Shown piece after piece: positions 53,167 through 61,108 of a stretch of 64,000 nt of DNA. The stretch covers positions 62,001-126,000 of the forward strand of contig CAVPMW010000006.1 in the NCBI GenBank assembly GCA_963706515.1, written 5' to 3'. The position numbers and the translations under genes are program-made. The first letter of the stretch is position 1. Each line of letters starts with the position of its first letter. The stretch is from CAVPMW01 sp963706515. Lineage in GTDB: Bacteria; Chloroflexota; Anaerolineae; Anaerolineales; UBA4823. The notes under the pieces are model-generated. The model saw only the letters and a program-made list of their open reading frames with translations, made no database searches and had not been told where the DNA came from.

Positions 53167-53430
53167 ATCTCCGTTCCCTTTCTTGCAGGAACGATCCATG
53201 CCTGTGTACCGCCAGGGACTCTACCGGGCAATCCGGGAAACGACTCCGGCGCAGCGGGTGATCCTATCGAAGCGCACCTGCATTTTTCTATCGTCAAAGA
53301 TAATGGGCGGGGGAGCTTCTTTAACGAGCTTAAGGTCAAAAACACGCCGGATTCCTCGTCCTACCTTAGCTTCCCGTATAATGCAGGCTATAGCGTAAGC
53401 AAAGTTCCTGTCTGCGACAGCTGGACATGA
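53164..53430 (+). pseudogene. Remnant of an M23 (LytM) peptidase C-terminus
   Basis: One frame reads GTLPGNPGNDSGAAGDPIEA followed by HLHFSIVKDNGRGSFFNELK, then KNTPDSSSYL and a stop at 53428-53430. HLHF is the second zinc-binding His motif of M23/LytM endopeptidases, and GNPGNDSG fits the preceding loop. The first zinc ligands (HxxxD) and the rest of the domain are absent and there is no start codon, so this is a dead fragment of about 80 residues wedged between the EthD-like gene and the SDR. Confidence 0.55.
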
Positions 53431-53451
53431 ATTGAAACGGAGCACATCTTT

Positions 53452-54181
53452 ATGGCAGAGTTCTCGGGCAAGGTGGTGCTGGTAACGGGCGCCGGTCGGG
53501 GCAGCGGACGGGAAATCTCCTTAGCCTTTGCCCGAGCCGGGGCAGTGACTGCGATCAATGATTTGACGCCGGTCAACCTCGATGAGACCTTGAGCCAGCT
53601 GCGGTCGCTGGGCGCGCAGACCAGGGAATATCTCTTTGATGTCGCCAAGAGAATGGCTGTCCAGGCGATGATCGACCAGGTGGTAGATGATTGGGGTCGT
53701 TTGGATATTCTGGTCAACCATGCCCAGGTGAAGCCGCAGGCGGCGCTGCTCAGTATGGACGAATGGGACTGGCACCGGACGCTGGATGTAGAATCTGAGC
53801 GGGGCATTTTTTGCCACCCAGGTGGCGGGCAAGGTGATGCGGGAGCAAGGCGGCGGCTCAATCGTCAATGTTATCGCCGCAAGTGAGCGGGAGGATCCAC
53901 CGGATAGGCTGGCTGCATACCGCGCCGGCAAATATGGCCTGCTTGCCCTCACGCGGTCAGCCGCTTATGAGCTGGCGCCGTTTGGGATACGCGTAAATGC
54001 AGTTTGCTCCGCTGCGTTCGATCCCTGGATTGCGTATGGCAGCCCAGGCGTAGTTGCTAGCCCTGAACCGGAGGCGTCTCAATCTGCCCTCAGCGCTGCC
54101 GTGCTCTGGCTGTGCAGCGAGGCAAACCAGCAGGTGAACGGGAAGCTGGCGCTGGTCGCTGCAGCCGGGCAGGCAGGCTGA
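53452..54181 (+). CDS. Short-chain dehydrogenase/reductase, frameshifted
   Basis: The start MAEFSGKVVLVTGAGRGSGR has the Rossmann GxxxGxG motif, so an NAD(P)(H) oxidoreductase. NHAQVKP replaces the usual NNAG. One extra base near 53791 breaks the frame; removing it gives DVNLSGAFFATQVAGKVMRE, then GSIVNVIAAS and the catalytic YRAGK (YxxxK) followed by GIRVNAVCS. The repaired length of about 243 residues is normal. The substrate is unknown; with two crotonases nearby, a 3-hydroxyacyl-CoA or aromatic-acid role is possible. AAACGGAGC precedes the ATG. Confidence 0.85.
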
Positions 54182-54259
54182 GTCACGAGTATTCCATTGT
54201 ATAATCAAATGGATACCGCGAACGGTAGATCCGCGGATGAGGGTTGAAAGGAGCCGCCG

Positions 54260-55036
54260 GTGTGCGCTTACACGAATATTCTCACTGAGACGCATGAGCG
54301 AGCAGGCCTGGTCCAGCTGAACCGCCCTCAGGCAATGAATGCAATCAACCTCGAATTACGGGTTGAGCTGATGGACGCCCTGCTGGCTTTTGACCGGGAT
54401 GAGGCGATCGGCGCGATGGTGATCGCCGGGTCAGATCGAGCGTTCGCTGCCGGGGCAGATATCAAAGAAATGGCAGATGCCACAGCCGTGGAGATGCTCC
54501 TGAGGAACCCTATCGCCCAATTTGACCGCCTCCGCCAGGTGAAGAAACCCGTAATTGCTGCAGTTTCCGGCTGGTGCCTGGGAGGCGGCTTTGAGCTGGC
54601 AATGGCTTGTGACTTGATCATCGCCTCTGAGACCGCTCGCTTTGGGCAGCCTGAGATCAATATCGGGGTTATCCCGGGAGCCGGCGGCACCCAGCGCTTG
54701 ACGCGTGCGGTTGGTAAGGCAATTGCAATGGAAATGATCTTGAACAACCGGACCCTGACAGCCGAGGAGGCCTTGCGGTTTGGCCTGGTGAACCGGGTGG
54801 TTCCAGTGGAACATTATCTCGGGGAAGCGTTAGGACTGGCAAACGAGCTGGCTGTCAGAGCGCCGCTGGCCTTACGCTTCGCCAAGGAAGCGATCAATCA
54901 GGCCTTCGAGACCTCCCTCACGGATGGACTGCTGGATGAGCGGCGTATGTTTTACCTGCTCTTTGCCTCTGAAGACCAAAAAGAGGGGATGTCCGCCTTC
55001 CAGGAGAAGCGCAAAGCGAATTGGAAAGGGAAGTAG
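54260..55036 (+). CDS. Enoyl-CoA hydratase (crotonase family)
   Basis: This 258-residue protein starts at GTG 54260, six bases after AAAGGAG. The core has VQLNRPQAMNAINLELRVEL, RAFAAGADIKEMADA (oxyanion hole), GWCLGGGFELAMACDLIIAS and FGQPEINIGVIPGAGGTQRL. Both hydratase glutamates appear to be present (GGFELAMACD and FGQPEINIG), so hydration of trans-2-enoyl-CoA in beta-oxidation is likely. LFASEDQKEGMSAFQEKRKA is the usual C-terminal region. It follows the SDR on the same strand. Confidence 0.92.
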   Translation: MCAYTNILTETHERAGLVQLNRPQAMNAINLELRVELMDALLAFDRDEAIGAMVIAGSDRAFAAGADIKEMADATAVEMLLRNPIAQFDRLRQVKKPVIAAVSGWCLGGGFELAMACDLIIASETARFGQPEINIGVIPGAGGTQRLTRAVGKAIAMEMILNNRTLTAEEALRFGLVNRVVPVEHYLGEALGLANELAVRAPLALRFAKEAINQAFETSLTDGLLDERRMFYLLFASEDQKEGMSAFQEKRKANWKGK

Positions 55037-55070
55037 CACGTGACATTGACAGGGTTAAGGCGGTTGTAAA

Positions 55071-55904
55071 GTGCTGACCTACCATGACCTGGTCCCTGCG
55101 CTGCGGAGCCTGGATATAGATCGCAGGTACCCGGTGATCGCCCATGCCTCACTCTCCGCCTTTGGCGAGATCCATGGCGGCTCACCGGTGCTGGCTGGGG
55201 CGCTGCTGACCTGCTTCAATACGCTGATTATGCCGGCCTTCACCTATAAGACGATGGTCATTCCGGAGATTGGTCCTCCGGGAAATGCGCTGCATTACGG
55301 TCAGGGGGAAACCTTGAATAAAATGGCCGAATTCTTCCGTCCAGAAATGCGCGCGGACAGGCTGATGGGTATCTTGCCCGAGACATTGCGCAAGAATCCG
55401 GCTGCCGGACGCTCAGCGCACCCGATCCTGTCGTTCGTCGGGGTGAATGCCGCGGCATATCTCTCCAGCCAGACCCTCCAGGAGCCGCTGGCTCCGCTCA
55501 GCCGCTTGCATCAGGCGGGTGGCTGGGTCGTGCTTTTAGGGGTGGACCATACCGTCAACACTTCTATCCACCTGGGGGAACGCATGGCAGGACGGAAGCA
55601 GTTCGTCCGCTGGGCGTTGACTCCGGGCGGTGTGGTGGAATGCCCCGGTTTCCCGGGCTGCTCGGAAGGATTTCAGGCGATCGCCTCAGATTTAGAGGGG
55701 ATTGTGCGCCAGGTGAAAGCCGGTCCAGGGCTGATCCAGGCGCTTCCCCTGGATGGGCTGCTGCAGCGTGTGCTCGCAGCGCTCGAGAAAGATCCACTGG
55801 CACTGTTATGCGACCGTCCCTGGTGTGAGCGCTGCCAGGCAGTTAGGCAATCTAGCGAGAGCCTGGCAGAGCCAGCTCTACCGGGATCCGTTATTGAGAG
55901 ATGA
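55071..55904 (+). CDS. AAC(3)-fold N-acetyltransferase
   Basis: This 277-residue protein starts at GTG 55071. It resembles aminoglycoside 3-N-acetyltransferases (Antibiotic_NAT): VIAHASLSAFGEIHGGSPVL near the start, LIMPAFTYKTM, MGILPETLRKNPAAGRSAHP, and GVDHTVNTSIHLGERMAGRK, which holds the conserved His region. Members acetylate amino groups using acetyl-CoA; many in environmental bacteria have other substrates, so resistance is not implied. The tail has three Cys near CDRPWCERC, possibly a metal site. It starts 34 bases after the hydratase gene. Confidence 0.82.
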   Translation: MLTYHDLVPALRSLDIDRRYPVIAHASLSAFGEIHGGSPVLAGALLTCFNTLIMPAFTYKTMVIPEIGPPGNALHYGQGETLNKMAEFFRPEMRADRLMGILPETLRKNPAAGRSAHPILSFVGVNAAAYLSSQTLQEPLAPLSRLHQAGGWVVLLGVDHTVNTSIHLGERMAGRKQFVRWALTPGGVVECPGFPGCSEGFQAIASDLEGIVRQVKAGPGLIQALPLDGLLQRVLAALEKDPLALLCDRPWCERCQAVRQSSESLAEPALPGSVIER

Positions 55905-55970
55905 TCTGGCGAAGGACAGCATGTCGACCGAAGGGAGCCTATCCTTTCCAATATTCCAGGAGAAAAGCAG

Positions 55971-56597
55971 ATGACCAACCTCACCATCTACCAAATATTT
56001 GACCTGGTCAACCGCCCACACCCTGTCTGGCTGGTGCGGGTCGACCTGAGCGACACGAACTTGCTCTGGGTGGATCTGAGCAACTGTAACCTGAACTGGG
56101 CAACCCTGACCAAAACGGAATTGAACTGGTCTAATTTAATGGGAGCCTCCCTGGTAAAGACGAACATGACCATGGCAAATTTGTTCGAAGCAACCCTGGA
56201 GGGGGCCAACTTGAACGAGGCTACCCTGACGCGCGCCAATCTCACCCGAGCGAACTTGAACAAGGTAGAAATGAACGATGCGATCATGGTTGAAACGAAC
56301 TTTAACCGCGCCATTTTGAGCAAAGCCAACCTGAACCGCTCCAACATGAACACAGCCAATTTTTCGCGGGCAGATTTAAGTAAATCGAATCTGGTTGGAT
56401 CTAACCTTAGCGGGGCAGACCTGTCTTATGCGAACCTGTTCGAGACCAACCTGGCAGGCGCTAATTTACGGGGAGCGAACCTGAATAATGCGGATTTAAC
56501 CGGGGCAAACCTCGCGAAAGCCGATTTGACTGAGACACAGATGATCGGCACGATCCTATCCGAGACGATTATGCCGGATGGCACCAAGCATCCCTGA
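55971..56597 (+). CDS. Pentapeptide-repeat protein
   Basis: This 208-residue protein consists of about 30 tandem A(D/N)LxX pentapeptides from residue 25 on (VDLSDTNLLWVDLSNCNLNW, TRANLTRANLNKVE, NLSGADLSYANLFETNLAGA), so it should fold as a right-handed quadrilateral beta-helix. The repeats are unusually rich in Asn and Thr. Known members include DNA-gyrase protectors and ion-transport-linked proteins, but no role can be assigned. GGAGAAA lies before the ATG. It is the last gene of the plus-strand series, with a convergent histidine kinase after it. Confidence 0.9.
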   Translation: MTNLTIYQIFDLVNRPHPVWLVRVDLSDTNLLWVDLSNCNLNWATLTKTELNWSNLMGASLVKTNMTMANLFEATLEGANLNEATLTRANLTRANLNKVEMNDAIMVETNFNRAILSKANLNRSNMNTANFSRADLSKSNLVGSNLSGADLSYANLFETNLAGANLRGANLNNADLTGANLAKADLTETQMIGTILSETIMPDGTKHP

Positions 56598-56652
56598 CCT
56601 GGGCGGGGGAACGATCTCGGTCAAGCCGTGACCGCGTCATGGTTTGACCGAG

Positions 56653-58098
56653 TCATGGCTTGACCGGCAGCGTGACCCAGAACGTGGTCCCTTTGCCCAT
56701 CTGGCTCATTACGCCGATCTTTCCACCGTGGCTTTCTACGATAGTTTTGGCGATTGCCAGGCCCAACCCGCTGCCCTTGGTAGCGCTGTAGCGGGGGCGC
56801 GTGGCTTCTACCCGGTAAAATCGCTCGAAGATATGGGGGAGGTGATCTGCGGCGATCCCAGGACCGGTATCTGAAATGAGCATGGTAATCGAATCCCGGG
56901 CAGCGCTCGCCTGGACCTGCAATGTTACCCGGCCATCCTGCGGGGTATATTTAATCGCATTCTCCATCAAGTTATACAGAACCCGCCGAATCTGGTCTTC
57001 ATTGCCCATCACTTGAGGCAGATCAGGATCTACCTTAAGCTCCATATGGATACCCGCCCGTGTGCCGCGGATGTTAAAAGCTTCAAATACTTCGGTGGCG
57101 ATTGCATCCAGGTCCAACGGTGTGCGCTGGTGAGGCGATAGATCGGCATCCATCCGGGAGAGATCCAGCAAGTCGTTGACCATATAACTCAGGCGATCGA
57201 CCTCGAATTCGATATCCTTCAAGAATTGTTCTGCTAGTTCAGGCTCCTTGACTGCTCCACTCTGCAGGACCTCGGTACGCAGCTTGACCACGGTGAGCGG
57301 CGTGCGCAGCTCATGGCTGGCGTTGGCGACAAAGGCTCGCAGCTCGTTCACGTAGTGTTGCAGCCGGATTGCCATGCTGTTAAATGCTTCTGCAAGGCGA
57401 TGTAGTTCGGGCGGACCGCTGGGGGTGGCGCGCGCATCCATTTCACCTCGAGCCAGGCGTTCGGCGGTTTCTGTAAGGCGCTTGATCGGTCGTGCCAGGC
57501 TGCTGGCCAGCACCCAGCCGAAGAGACTGACAGCTATCGCGACCAGGAATGCAGAAAGCAAGAGCAAGCCCAGAGCGCGCCGGGCTTCAGTTGCAGCGAT
57601 TTGCATCGGTGCGCCGAGGTTCAATATCGCCATCAGAGTGCCGTGCAGCTGGATCGGTGACGCGACAAAAATCGTCATTTCACCTTGACTGGCAGGCCGG
57701 ACGGTATTGCTGACGAGTAGCTTGTCGTGCATAATTTGCCATAGCTCTGGGGAATTGTCCTGTGTGGCAGAATCGGGCATTAATGGACTGCTGCGCAGGA
57801 TCAGCCGTCCATCCGGCCAGTAAATCCCATAAAAGACGTATGGCTGTGAGGCGAGTAGCGGATCGATCGCTGCCTGGAGGTCGCCCGGTTGGCTTTTTTC
57901 CGAAAGCAGGTTTTGAATGGGGTCTTCGAGGGCAGAGCTGGTAGCAAACGCCAGGGTTTGCAGCCGTTGTTGGACCTCATCCTGGGCGGCTCGGGAAATA
58001 GACCTGCCAGCCACAGCTGAGATCACAACGATGCTCACTAACGAGACCAGCAGATGGGATAAGACCAGGCGAGTCCGTAGAGAAGGGGAAAATCTCAT
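56653..58098 (-). CDS. Sensor histidine kinase (OmpR-type partner)
   Basis: The likely start is ATG 58098 (MRFSPSLRTRLVLSHLLVSL); a longer frame upstream runs into the regulator gene and is not kept. TM1 is about residues 11-30 and a second helix lies near 175-198 (LGLLLLSAFLVAIAVSLFGW), with a periplasmic sensor domain between. A HAMP domain is followed by HisKA with the phospho-His in NASHELRTPL. The ATPase part has NLMENAIKYTP, SDTGPGIAADHL and GSGLGLAIAK. It should phosphorylate the response regulator just upstream (gap 31 bases). The signal is unknown. Confidence 0.93.
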   Translation of the reverse strand: MRFSPSLRTRLVLSHLLVSLVSIVVISAVAGRSISRAAQDEVQQRLQTLAFATSSALEDPIQNLLSEKSQPGDLQAAIDPLLASQPYVFYGIYWPDGRLILRSSPLMPDSATQDNSPELWQIMHDKLLVSNTVRPASQGEMTIFVASPIQLHGTLMAILNLGAPMQIAATEARRALGLLLLSAFLVAIAVSLFGWVLASSLARPIKRLTETAERLARGEMDARATPSGPPELHRLAEAFNSMAIRLQHYVNELRAFVANASHELRTPLTVVKLRTEVLQSGAVKEPELAEQFLKDIEFEVDRLSYMVNDLLDLSRMDADLSPHQRTPLDLDAIATEVFEAFNIRGTRAGIHMELKVDPDLPQVMGNEDQIRRVLYNLMENAIKYTPQDGRVTLQVQASAARDSITMLISDTGPGIAADHLPHIFERFYRVEATRPRYSATKGSGLGLAIAKTIVESHGGKIGVMSQMGKGTTFWVTLPVKP

Positions 58099-58129
58099 GC
58101 TTGCAGCCAGGTAGCTGGCGTTGCGACGG

Positions 58130-58828
58130 TCAGGCCAGCTCCTCCGGCCCGGCAAAACGGTAACCGTAGCCGCGCACGGTTTGGATGTATTGCGGACTGG
58201 CTGGATCGTCCTCGATTTTGAGGCGCAGCCAGCGAACGTGTACGTCCAGGGTGCGGGGATCGCCAATCCATTCTTCACCCCAGACCAGGGCTAATAACTC
58301 CTCCCGGCTCAGCGCCCGGCCAGCGTTCCTCATCAAAACTCCCAGTAAGTCGAATTCGCGTGCCGAGAGCTGCACCTCCTGCTCTCCTTTGAACACACGC
58401 CGCGCGATGGGGTCGAGACGTATATTGCGCATGTCGATCGGTTGAGCCTGGCTGGTCAGGCGGTCGAGCTCAACCCGCCGTAAAACGGCCCGGATGCGGG
58501 CAAGCAGCTCTCTAAAAGAAAAAGGTTTTGCCAGGTAATCGTCTGCCCCCACTTCTAACCCCAGGATGCGATCGATTTCCTCGCCGCGCGCAGTCAGCAT
58601 GATCACCGGGGTGGTATAGTTGGTGCGCAGGCGACGACAAACGTCGAATCCGCTCATGTCGGGCAGGATCAGATCCAGGACGATTAAGTCGGGCTGGAAT
58701 TCATCGATCGTTTTAAGAGCCTGGCTGCCATCAATGGCAGACCGGACGCTGAAGCCCTCTCGTTCGAGGCTGTATGTAAGCGAGTCTGTAATTAGAACTT
58801 CATCATCAACCAAGAGGATTTTTATCAA
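58130..58828 (-). CDS. OmpR/PhoB-type response regulator
   Basis: This 232-residue protein has a receiver domain KILLVDDEVLITDSLTYSLE with the phospho-Asp52 in IVLDLILPD, Thr in MLTARG and Lys in LAKPFSFRELL. The winged-helix DNA-binding domain has REFDLLGVLMRNAGRALSRE, DVHVRWLRLKIEDDPASPQY and TVRGYGYRF. It pairs with the histidine kinase gene that follows. Targets are unknown. The leader to the MITE at 58971 is about 140 bases and has no obvious operator. Confidence 0.95.
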   Translation of the reverse strand: MIKILLVDDEVLITDSLTYSLEREGFSVRSAIDGSQALKTIDEFQPDLIVLDLILPDMSGFDVCRRLRTNYTTPVIMLTARGEEIDRILGLEVGADDYLAKPFSFRELLARIRAVLRRVELDRLTSQAQPIDMRNIRLDPIARRVFKGEQEVQLSAREFDLLGVLMRNAGRALSREELLALVWGEEWIGDPRTLDVHVRWLRLKIEDDPASPQYIQTVRGYGYRFAGPEELA

Positions 58829-58970
58829 AGCTTACCTCCTCCCTGCATCCATCAACAAAATGAAATTATACCCAACTTATACGGCGAAAAGAGCCAGTCG
58901 TCTTCGCCCGTTGCTAAGGAAGGAATAAGTGGATTGTATCACGAGTAAAGGACATCCTTTACTCGCTCGC

Positions 58971-59233
58971 GGTTGACAAACATGACACATTGTCGAATTT
59001 CATATTCGGCCTGTAGTCATCGTGAAATAAGCCCACCCTGCCCTTCCTAAAATCGGAGGAAAATTGTCAGAAAATGATGCATCGAGGTGTGCTTTAGCGC
59101 CACGCGAACATCACTCTCTCAAATTAATTCCCCTTCCCACGGGAAGGGGGATTGAGGGGGATGGGGAATATTGTATCCCCAAACATGATTCGCACGAAAA
59201 GATTAATTTCGGGGTGAATCATGTTTGTCAACC
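58971..59233. mobile_element. MITE-like element, copy 2 with perfect terminal inverted repeats
   Basis: GGTTGACAAACATGA (58971-58985) and its exact reverse complement TCATGTTTGTCAACC (59219-59233) bound a 263-base non-coding element. Inside each end the match continues imperfectly (CGAATTTCAT against CGAAATTAAT). Central hairpins include CCCCTTCCC/GGGAAGGGGG near 59130-59150. It is related to copy 1 at 1725-1990. There is no transposase, so it would need one in trans. It lies just upstream of the gene starting at 59273. Confidence 0.8.
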
Positions 59234-59272
59234 GGGCTTATTCAGCCGCGCGTGAAAGGCGAAGGGGGTATT

Positions 59273-60475
59273 TTGGTATACTTAGCCGGGCCAGCTTCAA
59301 GGCTATTTTGGAAATATTGGGAGAAAATCTTGAGCATTTTTTCAAACCTGGGCACCATCTGGAGCATTGTCAAGGAAGTCGACCTGGGAGCAATCCGCCA
59401 GCAGGCATTGCGCCCGCCCGAGCTGGTGGTCGTCGGCGCAGCCGAATCCCGGCGGAATGAGCTGGCAGCGCAGCTCCTCCAGGACCCGGCCAGACCGCAG
59501 GGTGAGAGCGTCCTTTCAGGGCCCGTCCTGGACCTCGAAGAGGCAGGCCCCTCGCTTAAAGCCGATCTGATCCTCCTGGTTATGAGTGCGGCTCAAACCC
59601 AATCGCCTGCCTATAAAGATCTGGTAAATGGCTGGGCGCGCAGCAACCAGCGCCTGGTGGTAATGATCGATGCCCAGCAAGAAAGTGAAAGTGCTCTGAT
59701 TGCCAGCTCCTGGTCCAGCCTGGGGCGGCGCAAGGTGATCATTGGAGATGTACAGGATATCGCCTTCCTAACGAAATCACTCGCTCCCGCGGTGATGGAT
59801 CTGCTGCCTGATCAGCTGATGGCTCTGGGTAGGCATTTTCCATTCTTCCGGGTCCCTGCCGCCCAAAGGTTGATCAACGAAACCTGTCTGACCAACAGCA
59901 CCTACTCGTTCAGTACGGGTCTGGCAGAGATGGTGCCGGTGCTCGGCATCCCGGTTTTCATGACGGATATGTTTATCCTGACCAAAAATCAGGCTTATCT
60001 GGTTTATAAGCTGGGACTGACTCTGGGTTTATCCACCCGCTGGCAAGATTACCTGGCCGAGTTCGGCAGCGTATTGGGCGGCGGTTTCGTTTTCCGCCAG
60101 ATCGCCCGCAGCCTCATCGGCTTGATCCCAGGCTGGGGCATCCTGCCTAAAACGGCGGTTGCGTACTCTGGAACCTACGTGGTCGGATATGCAGTTTTAA
60201 GCTGGTACTTGAGCGGGCGTCACCTGACCCGGGCGCAGATGAGAGACCTTTACCAGCGCGCCTTCAGCCGGGGCAAGGGGTTGGCTGGATCGCTTGCCAG
60301 GAAAGCGCCTCGTCCCAGGCTGCGCCGCAGAGCCCCTGTTGTGGCAGCGGTAAGCGCCAGCCAGCCCCCCCGCCGGCTGCCCAAACGCAGCAAGCTTATC
60401 TGCGCTCAATGTGGAAAGACCAGCGCACGCGACGCCAGTTTCTGCCAGTATTGTGGCGCAGCATTATCCAGCTAA
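59273..60475 (+). CDS. Membrane protein with C-terminal zinc ribbon, P-loop-like N-terminal region
   Basis: The frame is open from inside the MITE, but the likely start is TTG 59273 after AGGGGG; this gives about 400 residues. A first region (about 30-200) looks like a Rossmann or GTPase-like fold without a clear P-loop (ELVVVGAAESRRNELAAQLL, KADLILLVMSAAQTQ, RLVVMIDAQQES). Helices at about 200-310 (MVPVLGIPVFMTDMFILTKN, GLIPGWGILPKTAVAYSGTY) look like the DUF697-type membrane region. The C-terminal zinc ribbon is CAQCGKTSARDASFCQYCG. It may be a membrane-linked stress protein; the role is unknown. Confidence 0.7.
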   Translation: MVYLAGPASRLFWKYWEKILSIFSNLGTIWSIVKEVDLGAIRQQALRPPELVVVGAAESRRNELAAQLLQDPARPQGESVLSGPVLDLEEAGPSLKADLILLVMSAAQTQSPAYKDLVNGWARSNQRLVVMIDAQQESESALIASSWSSLGRRKVIIGDVQDIAFLTKSLAPAVMDLLPDQLMALGRHFPFFRVPAAQRLINETCLTNSTYSFSTGLAEMVPVLGIPVFMTDMFILTKNQAYLVYKLGLTLGLSTRWQDYLAEFGSVLGGGFVFRQIARSLIGLIPGWGILPKTAVAYSGTYVVGYAVLSWYLSGRHLTRAQMRDLYQRAFSRGKGLAGSLARKAPRPRLRRRAPVVAAVSASQPPRRLPKRSKLICAQCGKTSARDASFCQYCGAALSS

Positions 60476-61104
60476 AAGACCACCTCTTCTTTACCCATCA
60501 GCTTATCCAGCACTTTCTCCACGATCAAGTCCAGGTGGTCAGGATTTGACACGTAATCCAGATCGTCAGCCGGGACGGTAAGGATCGGGCAGAAGCTGAA
60601 ACGCGACACCCATTCCTCATACAGCAGATTGAGCTGCGCCAGGTAGTCGGGAGAGATCTGCCGCTCATAATCGCGGGCGCGGTGCTGGATGCGCTCCAGG
60701 AGGGTAGGCACCGAAGCTCGCAAGTACAGCACTAAGTCGGGTGGAGGCAGGAATTCGGTCAGCACCAGGTAGAGATCCCGGTACGCCCGGTAGTCACGCT
60801 CGTCGATCAATTCCTGTCGATATAAATTATGAGCAAATACTTCAGCGTCTTCGTACACGCTGCGGTCCTGGATCACGGAGCCGGGATGCTCGCTCAGCTG
60901 GCGGTGGGAGCGCAGCCGCCGGGTGAGGAAAAAGATCTGAGAATGGAATGCCCAGGCACGCATATCCTGGTAAAAATCTGCCAGATAAGGATTTTCCCCT
61001 TCGGGCTCGTAGAAAGGCTGCCAGCCCAGGCGAGCGCTGAGCAAAGTGACCAAAGTGGATTTACCCACCCCGATATTACCGGCAACGGCAACAAACTTCT
61101 TCAT
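60472..61104 (-). CDS. Deoxynucleoside kinase (dGK/dAK type), paralogue 2
   Basis: This 210-residue protein has a P-loop AGNIGVGKSTL (residues 8-18) and FYEPEGENPYLADFYQDMRA and QIFFLTRRLRSHRQL as in deoxynucleoside kinases. QDRSVYEDAEVFAHNLY has the ERS/DRS-type motif and RARDYERQISPDYLAQL is the LID arginine region. It salvages deoxynucleosides. It is clearly related to, but distinct from, the gene at 42317-42967. It overlaps the convergent zinc-ribbon gene's end by four bases and lies 4 bases downstream of the PEP-binding gene. Confidence 0.9.
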   Translation of the reverse strand: MKKFVAVAGNIGVGKSTLVTLLSARLGWQPFYEPEGENPYLADFYQDMRAWAFHSQIFFLTRRLRSHRQLSEHPGSVIQDRSVYEDAEVFAHNLYRQELIDERDYRAYRDLYLVLTEFLPPPDLVLYLRASVPTLLERIQHRARDYERQISPDYLAQLNLLYEEWVSRFSFCPILTVPADDLDYVSNPDHLDLIVEKVLDKLMGKEEVVF

Positions 61105-61108
61105 AGCT

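Noticed and set aside
55071..55904. Antibiotic resistance gene (aminoglycoside acetyltransferase)
   Set aside because: Only fold-level similarity; environmental members often have other substrates and there is no mobile or resistance context.
56653..58278. Histidine kinase starting at 58278
   Set aside because: The extra 60 residues overlap the response regulator and look like a shadow frame; the ATG at 58098 begins with a normal membrane helix.
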